From Synchiropus splendidus (lineage: Eukaryota > Chordata > Actinopteri > Syngnathiformes > Callionymidae): DNA of 64,000 nucleotides. Positions 1-12,300 of the stretch are shown here, piece after piece. The position numbers were made by a program, and so were the translations under genes. How positions within the stretch are numbered: the first letter of the stretch is position 1; each line of letters opens with the position of its first letter. The stretch lies in NCBI RefSeq assembly GCF_027744825.2, contig NC_071334.1, forward strand, positions 7,820,437-7,884,436, read 5' to 3'. The notes below the pieces were generated by a model. That model saw only the letters and a program-made list of their open reading frames with translations. It was not told the DNA's origin and ran no database searches.

Positions 1-2100
1 TCCTGGTTGCTGTTTCGATCTGTCGGACCTCGTGCTCCTGGTTGACCTGGTCTGTGCCCCCCTCAGTGATGTAGAGCTCTGTGTAGATCTGATTCAGTGG
101 GGCAGAGTTTCCTGCTTTAGCGACCCCCTCAGACACACTGTGGAACTTCTTCTGCAGGCTCCTCTTCAGTCGTCCTGCACACACTCCAGCAGCACTTCCT
201 GAATGATAAGAAAAGTCACATGATCAGAAGATTCAGCAGGTTGAAGGTTCAAATCCTCTTACTGCTCCACGGAACATCAGCAAGCTCCTCCTCCTTCAAG
301 CTTCTCATCTGCAGGATAGCTTCTCTACTGCTCCTGATCTGCTCCTCTTCACATTTCAACTCTTCCTCATCATCCAGATTCTTCTGTTCATCTGGACTCA
401 GGAACCTGAAGTGTGGAGTACAGTTCTGTCTGATGATGCTGGACACACTGGAGACTGAGAACATCTGAGAGCTGCTTATCTTCTCTGTGAAGAACATCAA
501 ATGAGGCAGTGAAAAGACTCAGTGTTCAGAGCCAGACTCCATGACTCTCATGTGCAGCTCACAGTTGATGGACTACATTGGATTCCAAACTCTTCACCCT
601 CTTCAGTCATGTTAACACTTGTTTATTTGCTCACTTTCCTGCTTGTTCTCATCTTCTTTGACTATCCTCCTGACCCATCTGCACCAGCTTTTAGGACCAG
701 AGGAACCAACATCAGACGAAGGAGACAAACCAAGACCGACTCAGATTCATTCACACAGTCCTTTCACTCAAATGTGCAGCTGGACGAGAGAGATTGTTGG
801 TTCTTTGTCTTGGAGGGCGTCTGTCTCTGACTCTGTCTGTCTGACTCTGTGACAGTGTGAATTACAAACACGGTGTGCGGTGCATCATCAGAAGTGTCAG
901 AACCTCGGTCCACAGACCTGCTGCTCTTCAGATGGAGAAGTGTCCAGCTGCAGTGTCACGACTCATGACATAAAAACCCATTGAGGACACTTCCGTCGCA
1001 CTTTCATGACCAGTCGCATGTAGCTCAGAACATTCTCACCTAGTGCGTAGCCCTAACCTCACTCTGGATGTAAGCTCGATGTCGACAACAGCCTGAGCTT
1101 TTAGGTCAAACTTCAGAGCAGGCTCTTTTCCAGAGTTCCACGCTCACACTACTGTCACGTGTGCATTTGTCATGTTTCTTTCTGTTGTAACTGGCTTGTT
1201 GCATATTCCTGTGCCTCAGTTCTCCTGTCGCTCCTCCTACAGCTGATGGCACCAGCAGCTGAGACCAGTCCTCCAGTGAGCACTTGAGTATATGAGCTAC
1301 TTGGTTCCTGTCTCCAGTGCCTTCCGTGTTCTTCCTGGTGCCTTTGGTTACTTAAATCTCTTCGCCTGTGAGTTTCCTAACGTCACATTTTGTGTTTACA
1401 AAATAATGAGTCAGAATGAATCAGAAATGTTCACGAAGACATAGAGAATCTGATTTAGCTGAAGAGACGAATGTGCAGATATGAGCAGATACTTTATTTT
1501 TGAGATCGCACGGTTCCATGAGTAGGGCAGAGTGACACACTGAACAGTGCTGTATTAGACTAGGGGTGTCCAAACTGTTCCAGAAAGGGCTGCAGTGGGC
1601 GCAGGTCTTTGTTCCGACCCATCAAGCTAACGCAGTTAAACCAATCAGGTGTCAGGCTACACCAGACTGACGGTGGATATTTGGATCAAAACCCCGCACC
1701 CACTGCAGCCCTTTAAAAACGGTTTGGACATCCCAGTATGAGACAGAAGGAGCTGGACACTCTCCAACTGCTGTTCGCCATTTGACCACTAGATGTCCCC
1801 TAAGCGCTGCTCCTGCTCTGTTTCTCACCTGCTCCTCCTCTGATGCTCCTGTCCTCCACTGAAGTCAACAAATTTTCCCATAGACCAGTCACTCTTCAGG
1901 GACTCACAACAGAGTTCAGAGTCTTCTGGTTCCTCCTCAGAGATCCTGATGGAGACACAACTCTGATCAACACCTCCACCTGTTGTTCAGCATCTGACCA
2001 TTAGATGTCCTCTGAGCGTTGCTCACCTGCTCCTCCTCTGATGCTCCTGTCCCCCACTGAAGTCAATAAATTTTCCCATAGACCAGTCACTCTTCAGAGA
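1..2100 (-). CDS. NLRC3-like FISNA/NACHT receptor, 5' part (partial, runs off left edge)
   Basis: The minus strand carries the N-terminal part of a fish NLR (NOD-like receptor, cytosolic immune sensor). The exon 200-1 reads ...LKRSLQKKFHSVSEGVAK, then NQIYTELYITEGG and HEVRQIE, which is the FISNA region that precedes NACHT in the fish-specific NLRC3-like family. It follows exon ~484-263 (TPHFRFLSPDEQ, CEEEQIRSSREAILQM, EELADV) across a 62-nt GT-AG intron that keeps frame. Further upstream, two exons (1945-1829 and about 2100-2027) each encode SLKSDWSMGKFxDFSGGQEH, the family's N-terminal repeated motif; both end in phase 2, so they can be spliced in series. NACHT and LRR regions would lie beyond base 1. 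I could not fix the first exon or the exons between 0.5 and 1.8 kb. The family is highly multicopy in fish, so orthology cannot be assigned. Confidence 0.8.
1560..1735. mobile_element. hAT-like MITE with terminal inverted repeats
   Basis: The element begins CTAGGGGTGTCCAAAC and ends with the inverted complement GTTTGGACATCCCAG. The TIRs extend about 36 bp with few mismatches (both include AGGGCTGCAGTGGG). The flanks TATTAGA and TATGAGA match at 6 of 7 positions, a possible target-site duplication. There is no coding capacity. The terminal sequence resembles non-autonomous hAT elements; that assignment is inference. It lies in an intron of the NLR gene. Confidence 0.7.
1829..2100 (-). repeat. 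Tandem duplication of the NLR N-terminal motif exon
   Basis: Two copies of a near-identical exon-plus-flank segment lie about 200 bp apart. Both encode SLKSDWSMGKF(V/I)DFSGGQEHQRRS and both are followed by the donor AG|GTGAG. The intron start, including the phrase rendered on the plus strand as GACCATTAGATGTCC/GACCACTAGATGTCC, is duplicated too, so the duplication unit includes intron sequence. The downstream copy also has an extra 5' acidic stretch (ISEEEPEDSELCCE). Confidence 0.75.
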
Positions 2101-2629
2101 CTGACAGCTGGGAGCAGGTCCAGGTCTGTGTCCTCGTCCAGCAGCGTCTGATGTGAGTGACTTTGATCTGAACACACAGAAGTTTCAGTGTGGAAATGAT
2201 TTCCTAGTTTTTGGAGCTCTGACAGGAGAACTGCTCTTCTCGCCTCTGAGCTCTGGTCTGACTGTCATGGTCCTCACCCAGAGGGGCTTTAGAGGCAGGA
2301 GCTTCCTCCTCTCCATCCACACCTTCACACAAACACAACAGCATCATCACTGGTGCTTCTTGTCAACAAGCCAACTTCGGTCGTCGGTTCAGAGCAGCAG
2401 CAGAACAAAGTCATGAGAGAAGAAAGACGACGTGGACAGAAGAGTCCCTCACATGTGATGTCAACATTCTCCATGGAGGTCAGTATGGTGGGGTCTGATG
2501 GTGGATGGAAGAATCTGCTGCTCATCAGAGTCACTGCTTCTTCTCTGTGACCTCACTGACCTCAGTCTCAGCTCAACTTCATGCTGAGCCCCTGACTCTT
2601 CATGACTTCATATCAAACATCTGATTTCT

Positions 2630-2798
2630 GTGGTGTGGATATGAGCTTCAAAATAACTAGGTCATTATAACTGGGTTTGAGTCTGGTTCAGAGTCCTGGT
2701 TCAGGTGAGCCATGTGTTTTGGATGGTCAGGTTTACGGTGAGAAGCTGGGGAAAAGGTTATGGCAATGAGAAGTCCTCACAAAACATGAGACCATAGA

Positions 2799-2800
<2 letters not shown>
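2630..2800 (+). repeat. Dispersed GTGGGGACC-family repeat, copy 1
   Basis: This segment (ATAACTAGGTCATTATAAC, then GGTTCAGAGTCCTGGTTCAG and GGTGAGAAGCTGGGGAAAAG) recurs at 31.7-32.1 kb, inverted at 33.56-33.72 kb and inverted at 46.4-46.8 kb. Several copies border GT-rich microsatellites. It is non-coding; the family name is descriptive only. Confidence 0.65.

Positions 2801-2889
<89 letters not shown>
2801..2889. repeat. (GT)n microsatellite
   Basis: An uninterrupted run of about 44 GT dinucleotides, ended by GCGCGCC. The open frames across it on both strands are simple VC or HT repeats and are not genes. Confidence 0.98.
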
Positions 2890-2894
<5 letters not shown>

Positions 2895-3509
2895 CACAAT
2901 CCTGATTCATCCACTGACACTCTGCTGTGGCTGACCTGTGAACAGTTCTCCTCTGCTCTGAGGTCTTGTGTCCATGTTTGGAGGTGAATCTTCCAGCTGA
3001 GCTCAGCTCCTTCTGATCCTGTTCACAGAAACACACTGGTTAATAACAGATGAACTGTCATGAATTCCACTAACACACTTGTGTCTGACTATGTGGGGGG
3101 ACTGATATGAGAGTCTTATCAGTGTGAGGGCCAAACTCTGTGTGTTGAGCAACACTAGTGAGGGTAGTGATGGGTAAATGAGGCATCAAAAAGTGTTTCC
3201 ACTCAATGACACACTGTGCTGATGTTGATACTGTGTGACCGATTACTGACACCTGTGGACATTAAAGATCCCTGCAGGCAGCCTACTGGACAGAGTGAAT
3301 TGTCAGGCCCCAGGTAGAGCTCGAGTGTGGAACAACTCTTGAACATCCACTCGTAGTATTTCCCTGTCACATGTTGAGCATTGTTATTTTATAGTTTGTA
3401 GCTTAGTGCTTTCTTTTCACATAAAAACCAAACAAATATATGATGAAACAGATATCATGAAAAAGACAAAGAACAACAGTGTCAGACTACTGTCAGCTGC
3501 TGCCAGTAA

Positions 3510-3660
3510 CTGTCAGTAGTGAGGGTTAGTCACAACACAACAACGAAAGGACATGACACAGATACCAGCATTCACACAAGGGCAAGAAATGATCCCAATG
3601 ATCCATTGACCCATCTGCTCAATGGGAGACCAGATGTTGACTGCTCTACCATGTGCAAAA
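3510..3660 (-). mobile_element. tRNA-derived SINE candidate
   Basis: On the minus strand the segment starts CATGGTAGAGCAGT, a good RNA polymerase III A-box, followed about 35 nt later by a degenerate B-box-like GGGTCAATGG. The rest is a non-tRNA body. The tRNA body itself does not fold convincingly, so a SINE head fits better than a tRNA gene. Confidence 0.4.
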
Positions 3661-4307
3661 TGTATCAGAAACAATGTAATGTAAACATTCATTCATCCAT
3701 TCAACACGGGTCTTACAGTCGGTGATTCCACAGGGAAGAGTAGCAGGATCCCTCAGGAGCTCCAGACACGAGGAGGACAGCAAGGATTCTCTCTGCAGGT
3801 CAGCTCTGGCGATTCTCTGTTTCACTGCTGACCGAATCACACTATTCATCGCTTTGATTTTGAGTCACTTGACTATCAAAATCTGGTCCGACCAGTTGGT
3901 TCCACATATTTTCAGACTTCCTTGTAGCACAGTACAGGTGTGTCATAATCTCTCAGTGTGTGACTGCCCAGGTGAAACTCACTGAACAGGCAGTGTATAC
4001 AGTATATGCAGGTATATATATTATTAGTCTCACCAGAAGATGGTGCGGTTGTAACAAAAGGGAGATTGTTCATGGTTTGGAAACTTGCCTTCATAATCGT
4101 GTGTATGTCCGTGTGTGTTTGCTGTAAAATAAAAAATGATTTTGAACGGATTGTCACTGGTGACCTCCGTTCCATCTACAATCAACAAAACGTGGTCGTC
4201 GACCACCTCTCCACTCATGAGTAACTTCACTGAGTTAGTTCAAGTAATTCACTGTGTTTCTGATGTATGGTGTCTGCTGCTCTTCTATACTGAAGTTTCT
4301 GAAGTTT

Positions 4308-4311
<4 letters not shown>

Positions 4312-4356
<45 letters not shown>

Positions 4357-4363
4357 TTTTTTT
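4312..4363. repeat. (TA)n followed by a T24 run
   Basis: About 14 TA repeats run directly into about 24 thymidines. This could be the tail of a retroposon inserted in minus orientation or plain slippage; the sequence alone does not decide. Confidence 0.9.
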
Positions 4364-4414
4364 CAACCAAGCCTTGAGACGCACTTCTCCAAACGCGCTT
4401 CATTGCAAAGAAAC

Positions 4415-4535
4415 ACTAGTTACCTAGATGTAACTCCAGTTGTATGAGTGCATGCAGAGCCCTCTAACGGACTTCGCTATTGGTTTATCCCTTTTAAGGC
4501 ATCGCCTTCACCCTGAAAGATCGTTTCTCCACTGA
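4415..4535 (+). repeat. Dispersed repeat shared with 10.68-10.79 kb, copy 1
   Basis: The block ACTAGTTACCTAGATGTAAC / CTCCAGTTGTATGAG / CCCTCTAACGGACTTCGC / TATTGGTTTAT / CCCTGAAAGAT matches 10,684-10,790 with scattered substitutions and small indels. It is non-coding and is likely part of a dispersed fish repeat. Confidence 0.75.
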
Positions 4536-4849
4536 TAGGTTTGCACAGTCACTCCTCAACTTGTTGCCCTATTTGAATTGCAAAATGGCTTCCATTTTCG
4601 GGTCTGGCCCAAAACCTTGGGATTAATTCTTTTGTGACCCACTTTATTACCACATTTACTGTTTCCATTTCAGTCGATAACGCTTTGTTCGAGCAGGTAC
4701 CTTTTAACACTAGTTCTGTTTTTTTTGGACCCATGTCTGTGAAACCAGTGAGTGACCACCTCTCTCCATAGTAGTTAGGGGATGCCCATGGCCCATGTGA
4801 ACATCAAGCCCTGTCGTTTAGCCGACATTTTGCCCTGTCGTTTTGTTTC

Positions 4850-5215
4850 AAATTACAAAAAGTTGACCTTTGAATTTATTCAATTTCACTTCACCTGATG
4901 TTCGTATGATCCAGGTATGGCGGATGACTTTGGAAAAAACCTTTAATCACCCAAATTTAATTTTTGTATTTGAATCAATTTCTTCACTTTCATTGATGTT
5001 CACATGGTCCAAGGATTCCAGACATGTTGTTTTCAAGTAATTTTCTTACTTTTGAAACGTGTCATTTTTGCCATTTTTCGTCATGTCCTTGTCGTGTCTT
5101 GAACTTTTTTTTTTTAATCACCAAAATTCAACTTTTACATTTGAATACATTTCTTCACTGTTCGTAATGTCCAGATGGTCCAAGGACGGTTGACAAGTTG
5201 TTCTGAAGGTGTCCG
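4850..5215 (+). repeat. Three degenerate units of an AT-rich repeat
   Basis: Similar phrases recur near 4,890 (TTCACCTGATGTTCG then ATGATCCAGG), 4,990 (TTGATGTTCACATGGTCC) and 5,160 (CGTAATGTCCAGATGGTCC), each preceded by TTTGAAT and CACTT runs. Spacing is irregular (about 95 and 170 bp), so this is decayed tandem or nested repeat material. Confidence 0.45.
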
Positions 5216-5330
5216 GTGATGACATTTTTATTTACTTACCCACAACATTAAAATATGTTTAAGATGCAGTTTATTCTGCAGAAGTATGAGATACTACATT
5301 GAATCAGCAATAAATACTTTATTTTACAAG

Positions 5331-5504
5331 CAGGTGTCACCAAACTGTTAGGGCTGCAGTGGCTCTGGGTTTTTGTCCCAACCAATCCAGCACACACAGC
5401 TTCATCTGGAATCTAATTGTTAGTCACCTGCAGCTATAGTATTATTTGACACCTGGTTGGTTGCAAACACTGCGGCCCTTTCTGGTACAGTTTGGTGGCC
5501 GCTG
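5331..5504. mobile_element. hAT-like MITE, diverged relative of 1,560-1,735
   Basis: Starts CAGGTGTCACCAAACTGT and ends in the inverted form ACAGTTTGGTGGCCGCTG. It shares GGGCTGCAGTGG, a central CAACCAATCCAG-like segment and the mirrored GCGGCCCTTTCTGG with the first MITE, but is more decayed. No clear target-site duplication. Confidence 0.6.
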
Positions 5505-6351
5505 TTCTAGAGAGTATTTTATTGCTACTGTTGCTTGGTATTACGTGAGAAAAATGCATTTGAAAAAGACGATATGAAACTGCGAACACCCACCACAACA
5601 AGAGGAAGAGCACGTTCTCCCGAAAAATGAAATAGCAAAAATTAAAATAAGAACTGTTTGAATGAGTTAGGTTGGACCAGAGCAGAGACTTCAACATAAA
5701 AAAAAAAATTTAAAACAAAAATCTAGTTGAATTCAAAATGCCAAAGGCGAATATACTGACCACATATACCCAAACTGGGTGAAACTCAATGGCGAGTGTG
5801 AAAAACACAAGCAGCCCAACAGAGCTGGTTCCGCCTTCTCTGGTATCACTTCTGCGTCTCCTATCTGTCCTTGGTTATTTTGCTGTCTCAGTGCCATCTA
5901 TTGCTTCTCACGTAGTAGCAACCCCTTCTCTGATGTCATAACACCATGAACCAAGAGATTCACTTCCTTTATTGCCACTCTTCCCCATTTTCTTGTCTTA
6001 ATACTTTTGAGGCACACACACTTATACTCATATCTGCGACTCAATCTAATATTCTATATCCATGGCTATATATTCCTTCAGTTTTGTAAGTATCTATTTT
6101 TTTGTTTCAGTGTTTTTCTGTTTTCATAACTTCTTTGCAAGTTTGATGACATTTCATTGGATGTTATTTTCACTGTGGGTATTCATAGGTTGCCCTTCAA
6201 ATTGGGGAAAAATTGTCATCTTTGGTCGCCCAGGAAACGTGAAAATGAATCACTTCCTTTTTTGTGCAATTCGTCTGCTCCCCACATGCTTGTGATCTAA
6301 GTAGATCTGAAACTGTCTTTTGGCATTGGCCCTTTCAACATCACAAGCAGG

Positions 6352-9300
6352 ATGGAGCTGGTTCTTATGTTGCTGCTTGTTTTCATTCCTACACAGGCCT
6401 CAGGTGAGAGTGACCCTTTTCTTCTCAATACCTGTAAATGTATTTATTATGACTGATGTATTGATTCTAACTTTGAGGGAGTGAATCTGAGAATTCAGGA
6501 CATAATGCAGGGACTGGAGAAACAGAAACTCAACTAGGTATGAGACCATGACAGAAACACAACTAGAACTAGAAAAGATATTATCGTGTTATTATTTTAA
6601 CTTGTATAACATCAGCTCATATTCTGCCCTCAGACTGCGAACTGGTGTGGAGTCACTGCCTCAGAAATAATTCCTTTCGTGCCAGGTGAATCATTTATCG
6701 TGTTCTTTTAAAATTCCATCTATCCACTACAGTTTTTCTGCCTTTGGTTGTTCTGAGTGACTGGCTGTGTCTGTTCCTCAGCTTAGTTTAGATCTTGGCA
6801 TCTTCAGAGGTCTCTGTATATTACGTTGCGTGTCTGTACATCTATGCTTTCAAAAGCCTCAATTTCATCCTATTTCTTTCACCATTTGTGACGAATGTGA
6901 GACAGGATCAGGATTCCTTTCTTACTTTCCCAACAGCTGTTACGAGGAAAAAATTTCCAATTGCTACGTAAAGCGTCGATTCACTCCTGGCTTCATTTAT
7001 CGGCATGTGAACACGAGTGATGAGGTGAGAATAGAAAGTCAATAACCTTCAAGGATTTGGTTGTATAATGATGGAATAAAAACGGGTTTTGCTTTGATCG
7101 ATGGAATCCAGGCCGTGGAGAGTCCCACCCCTGTACATCGTGTCCACATCCCATCCTCAGCTCTTCAGAGGAGCAGAGGGGCAGCGTCGTCGGAGGAGGA
7201 GGTGCTTCTGGTCGTCACTGTGCTCAACAGCACCTATTTCACGGTCAGCAAATGAGAGTCGTTTTGCCCTCAGGGGTCTCAAACAGGCCCTCAAGGGACC
7301 AGAGCAGGTCCAGGCACCACCTCTGGTTGATGGTGGAGCGTCATACTCACAGTTACAAACAGTTACCTAGTCATTCAATGAAAGCACTCATCCACAACTG
7401 TCAAATGAGATACAAGCCATATCATAGCAAAAGCCGGTTTTCTCAGAAACCGTAGCAGACTGCGACAAAACCGCTTGTGAAACAAGCTATTTAAGGTTGC
7501 ATCGTCCCTCCATCATGCAGAAAGGTCATTTATAAGGTGAATGAATGATGAAATGAGATATGTTGACTTAAATAAGGCTTTAAGTATCTTTCAAGTATCT
7601 GATGTGAGGACAGGATAGTCAATGTGCATGTTGGTTCACAAGGCAGTTTTAACGTTGTCCTGATTCTGATCTTTTCTTAGTAACCACAAACCAGCTTGTG
7701 CAGCCCTCAATGACCTTGGTTAATCTTTTTTTTTTTTTTTTCGAGTGACTTTTTTTCCAGGTGTTATTAATTTGTGTATTTAATCCAATATGGTCTGTGT
7801 GATCAGACGAATGACAAAGTCCAACTTGTGACACAACACAGGAAAGTAATTCACGGATCTACTGTATATACAGACTCAGCAGTGCATCCAATACTTGGGT
7901 GAAAGGTTTTTTTTACTAGGGATGGGATTATATTTTTAAAAAATCTAGTTAATTAGAGAATTTGTGATTAATTAATCACAGTTTAATGGTTTTAGAATAT
8001 TTGCCACAAAAAGCCACATTTTTCAATTTGAATGAATTTGGTATATGACTGAATCAAATGATGGAGCCATACATACAGTTAAACAACAAAATATTGTTTA
8101 TTTTGCATCAGTTTGACGACGGCACAATAAATCACGATGGTGTCTATATTCAAGTTTTTATATCACCTAATTTAAACTAAAGCTCTTTTAATGTCTTGAA
8201 AAGATTTGTATAAGAATTTCAATGTTATAAGAATTTCCAGTCTTCAGAGTCCATTCAGAGTAGTGGAAACCCTGGCCACTGTGTAGTGAAAAACCTCCCT
8301 GAACAAAAGCAAACAAAAGCATCTGTTTGCTTTTGTTCAGGGATGATTCCTCCATGTTTGTTGTTGTTGTTATCATCCTAGCTGCCACGTGTCTTGTGCA
8401 TCAGTGGGATCAGTGGACCAGGGACTCCTGCACTGACAAAGGTTCCCTGTTGTCTGGAGAGCAAATTGTTCAATTAAATTAAATTAAATTATTTTTTGTT
8501 GTAATTAATCATAATAATGTTGTAACTCGTTAATGTAATTTGGGCTCGTATACTCACTTTTATGGGCCATTTGGTGTCACTCTACCTCCACGTTCATTGC
8601 TTGTACAACAACCCGACCTGCGTTGATTTGTCTTCAGTTTGTTTCAAGAAATAGATACAATTCGGGGAATAGTATGCGATAAATAGTTACCGTTTGGAAT
8701 ATTTAGTCATTTGGTGAGCTGTGGAGTAATTCAGTGTTTTTTGCTTTGTGTTATTGTTTCTGCTGTGTGATAGTAGTAGTTTGCAGGTGCTTCTCACGTG
8801 GCGTTGTGTTTTTTCTCAAAGTAATCTATTGTTTTGCTAAACACCAAACCACCAAAATATGTGTTTTCATTGGTTAGATAATTTGTTGCAGTATTTTGTG
8901 CGTTTTGTTTTCACTGACGGTTCCTTACTTTTGTGTTTAACAAGAGGTTGTTGTGTTGATGGACAGTAAATGAACAAGCAGGCCGCATGACACTGTTTTA
9001 ACGCTCTGACATCATGCAGCTTCGTCAAAAACCAGCCAGAAGTCGGATTTTCGTGGCCGAATCTTTACCCAAGGCTGTTATGAACGGGAATGTCCTGGTG
9101 GTCCGAGCTGGAAGGCGTCCGGTCCAAAACCTCCCCCAACCCATTAGATTGACCTTCCAACACAACAGAAAGGTATGAAAAACAAACACTTTCGGCACCT
9201 GGCCATGTCTCACATCACTCTTTGCTTTCAGGTACAAAATGGAACATGTGTTTATTGGATTGAGACAGCGGACGGAGAAGGTAGGCAGCGGCTACATTAC

Positions 9301-12300
9301 TAGCATCACGAACTCAGCAATAACAGTGTGTGCTTCAGGAGAATGGAGCACAAATGGCTGCAACACAAGTGACACTGGAAGCAAATTTGTCTGCAGCTGC
9401 AACCATCTGAGTTTCTTTGCGGTGTTGGTGGTAACCAGCTGACTCAGCATTTCCATTCCACAACAGCATTTACTTTTCATCTGAATTCTTCTCTCATCTC
9501 GCGACACAGAACCCAGTGATATCAGTGAGTAAAAAGGATGCTGTCAACTTGAGCTACATCACATGTGTGGGATCTTCGCTCTCGGTCGTCTTCACCATCG
9601 CCACACTGGTCATCTATGCATGTCTGCAGTGAGTTTCTGCTCCTCTGTCCGGTGTCACCTTCCCCTCCTCCTGTAGTGAGTGCAAAGGACGTCGTTGGAA
9701 TTACATTTACAGAACTTGACTCTTTTCTTCCAGGAAGCGGCGTCCGGAGAAAGCCATCGGCATCCACATGAATCTAACCGTGTCGCTGCTCTTCCTGCAC
9801 CTCAGCTTCTTGCTGTCCAGTTTCTGGGTTTGGCAGGATGAGGACGGTTGGCTTTGCCGGACCATTGGCCTCGTCCTCCACTGGTCTCTGATGGCCACCA
9901 TCACCTGGAGTGCTCTCGAGGGTTTTCATCTCTATCTTCTCCTGGTCAGAGTGTTTAACATCTATGTCAGGAAATACCTGCTCAAACTCAGCTTGGTGGG
10001 ATGGGGTGAGTGAATTATCCATCAGAGATCAAACAGTCCTCATAACATCTGATAAACAAGGAGTGGAGGAGACTTCCAATTCCTCCCTTAATCCTCAATC
10101 TTAACCTTCAACCTTAGCCCTCAAAACCAAATGTTTAGGGCTATGTGTGTCTTAGTAACGGCACAGCCCTTACATGCAGATACGTCCTCAGACTGTGGGG
10201 GGGCAGCATTGCGCAAAAGGGTCATTTCAGAAGAAGATTGACAGAAGAATGTAAAATAAAAGTGTCATGATAAAATGTCATGCAACAATAAGGTAAATAA
10301 TCACAAGTGGGCTAAGATCCCACAATGGTTTTCATGATATTTATACCATTAACAATGAAAATACTTACATTTGTGTCATTAGACGCCATTTTTTATTGGC
10401 TGAAAATATGCAAAGCATTGTGGGTAATCCTACACTCTAAGGTAGGAGCCGGTGAATGTCAAAATTGAGAACTTTCCTCAAAGCGTGCTTTTTTAGGGCA
10501 ATAACATTGGCTTGAAAAACAATCACAACATTCTTGTCTTTGGCATGTTGGGCCAGATGATTGCATTTCATCTGGGTCTAGGAAGGTTCTGTAAAGCCAG
10601 CAGACCATTATAATATCCATGCTTTGTTGTGTTCTTTATGTTGTTATGAAGTAAAAGAAATGCCAGGTTGGATGAGGTCATATACTAGTTATGGATGTAA
10701 CTCCAGTTCTATGAGAACATGCTCCGCCCTCTAACGAACTTCACTATTGGTTTATTGCTTATAAGGCTTTGCCCTGAAAGATTTTTTTTAGATTACATTA
10801 CATTAGTTTAGATTCCAAATGCATTTAAGATACACAACAAACATCAAATACGTCCACAAAGCATCAGTATAAAAAGTGAAGTTGCAAGCTATCAAACAAC
10901 ATCATACAAATAAATACACATAATATATAAACATATATCATGACAAACTAAATAAATTAATAAAATATATGTAGTTATAAGAAAAATAGATAATACATGG
11001 ATAATAATTACTTTTAAAAATATGCTGAATCATTGTGCTTCAGTGATCGAGTTACCTACTCCCCCAACAAACAAATGGCTGGATCTCAGAAGCCATAGCA
11101 GACTGCGCCAAAACCGAGCACACTGTGAGAATCCTCAGGCTTTTGTCTCTAACTGAGCCGAATTTCATGTGTCCACAATCCATGGTTTCGCCAGGATGGC
11201 GAGTTGAAATTGAAAAATTAAACGATTTGCCGCGATTTTCAAGCGGGAGCCACTGAGCTCCAATGCATTTTCAATGGAATCCGCGAATGCTGATTCGGCT
11301 CCATTCTGAAAGAGCTACAGTAATTTAGTAGGCACATTTTACGAGAGAGGACAAGTGTGACTACAAAACTGGACATGTTCATGTTTCTGTGCCCCACCAT
11401 TTGGCCACAATCGCAAAACCCACCTTTTTTCTCCACTGCTCCATTATAACCAGCTTGACTGCTCACTCTAACTTTTCGATGGATGGTAGATCAGCCTGGT
11501 ACTGAAAGTGCTGCCCCGTGCCAACAGGGTGTCCTGGAGGGGGGTGAGGCAGGTTGACTATCATGAATGGCAGCTTGGCCACAGTCCTCCTGTCTCCCAC
11601 CTCCTCCACCAAGTCCAGCCCAGGACTGAGCAGACCTTCTTCACCACTCTGTCCAGCCGCTTTCTGTCCCTGTGCGTAATGCTGTCCGTCCAGCAGACCA
11701 CTCCATAAAAAATGGCTGATGCCACCGCATAGTCATAGAAGGTCCTCAGGAACGTTCCCTGCGCTCCAAAAGAACCTCAGCCTCCTGAGCAGGAACAGCC
11801 TCCTCTCCCCTTCTTTGAAAATAGCATCCGTGTTTTTAGTCCAGTGCTGAACCATGCAGGATGTCTTCCACAGCTGAGGGGACATGCCCAGCCCCAAGCT
11901 CAGGTTGAACATGTGCCGGACAAATCCACGTATCCGCCCCCTCCCAGCCCACAATGATTTTTTTTTTCTGTCTGGGTCAGTAACATCTGAAGGAAGCCCA
12001 AGTGATGTGTTTGATCAAAGTAGGACATAAAGAAGTCTTGTGACCAGACACTGTGACGCTGTCATGCTCTTCATTTGCCTCTGTTGTCTCCCTGCAGGTT
12101 TTTCCACCCTGATTGTGGTGGTGTGTGGATCTGTAGGCGTTTATGGAAGATATGTTCTACCATACAAAGATTCCAACAACCAGAATTCATCCACAAAAAT
12201 GTGAATATTCAGTCTCCTTGTGATCATGTTGTACATTCTCGTCTGTATTAACTTGGGCTGGGACTCCTGCAGATGCATGATGAGCAGCAAGTTCCCTCAC

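Larger units (their letters stand above)
2104..6351. other. Gene-poor, repeat-rich spacer
   Basis: Between the NLR 5' end and the adhesion GPCR start I see no coding exon I can defend. The stretch holds a GT microsatellite, a low-complexity GTGGGGACC-type repeat copy, a tRNA-like SINE candidate, a TA/T run, a repeat block shared with 10.7 kb, degenerate repeats near 4.85-5.2 kb and a second hAT-like MITE. Short open frames here have no recognisable motifs. Confidence 0.6.

Noticed and set aside
2758..3036. Open frames of His-Thr or Val-Cys repeats
   Set aside because: They are translations of the GT/CA microsatellite. The same applies to the Tyr-Ile frames at 13.6-13.95 kb.
3166..3240. Another CTCF-motif MITE copy starting AGTGATGGGTAAATGAGGC
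   Set aside because: Only the terminal 25-30 bp resembles the family; no arm motif follows, so I left it unannotated as a copy.
12188..12260. Premature stop making the first adhesion GPCR a pseudogene
   Set aside because: A 72-nt intron with proper GT and AG ends removes the TGA and restores the ECL2 and TM5 sequence in frame; all other exons are intact.
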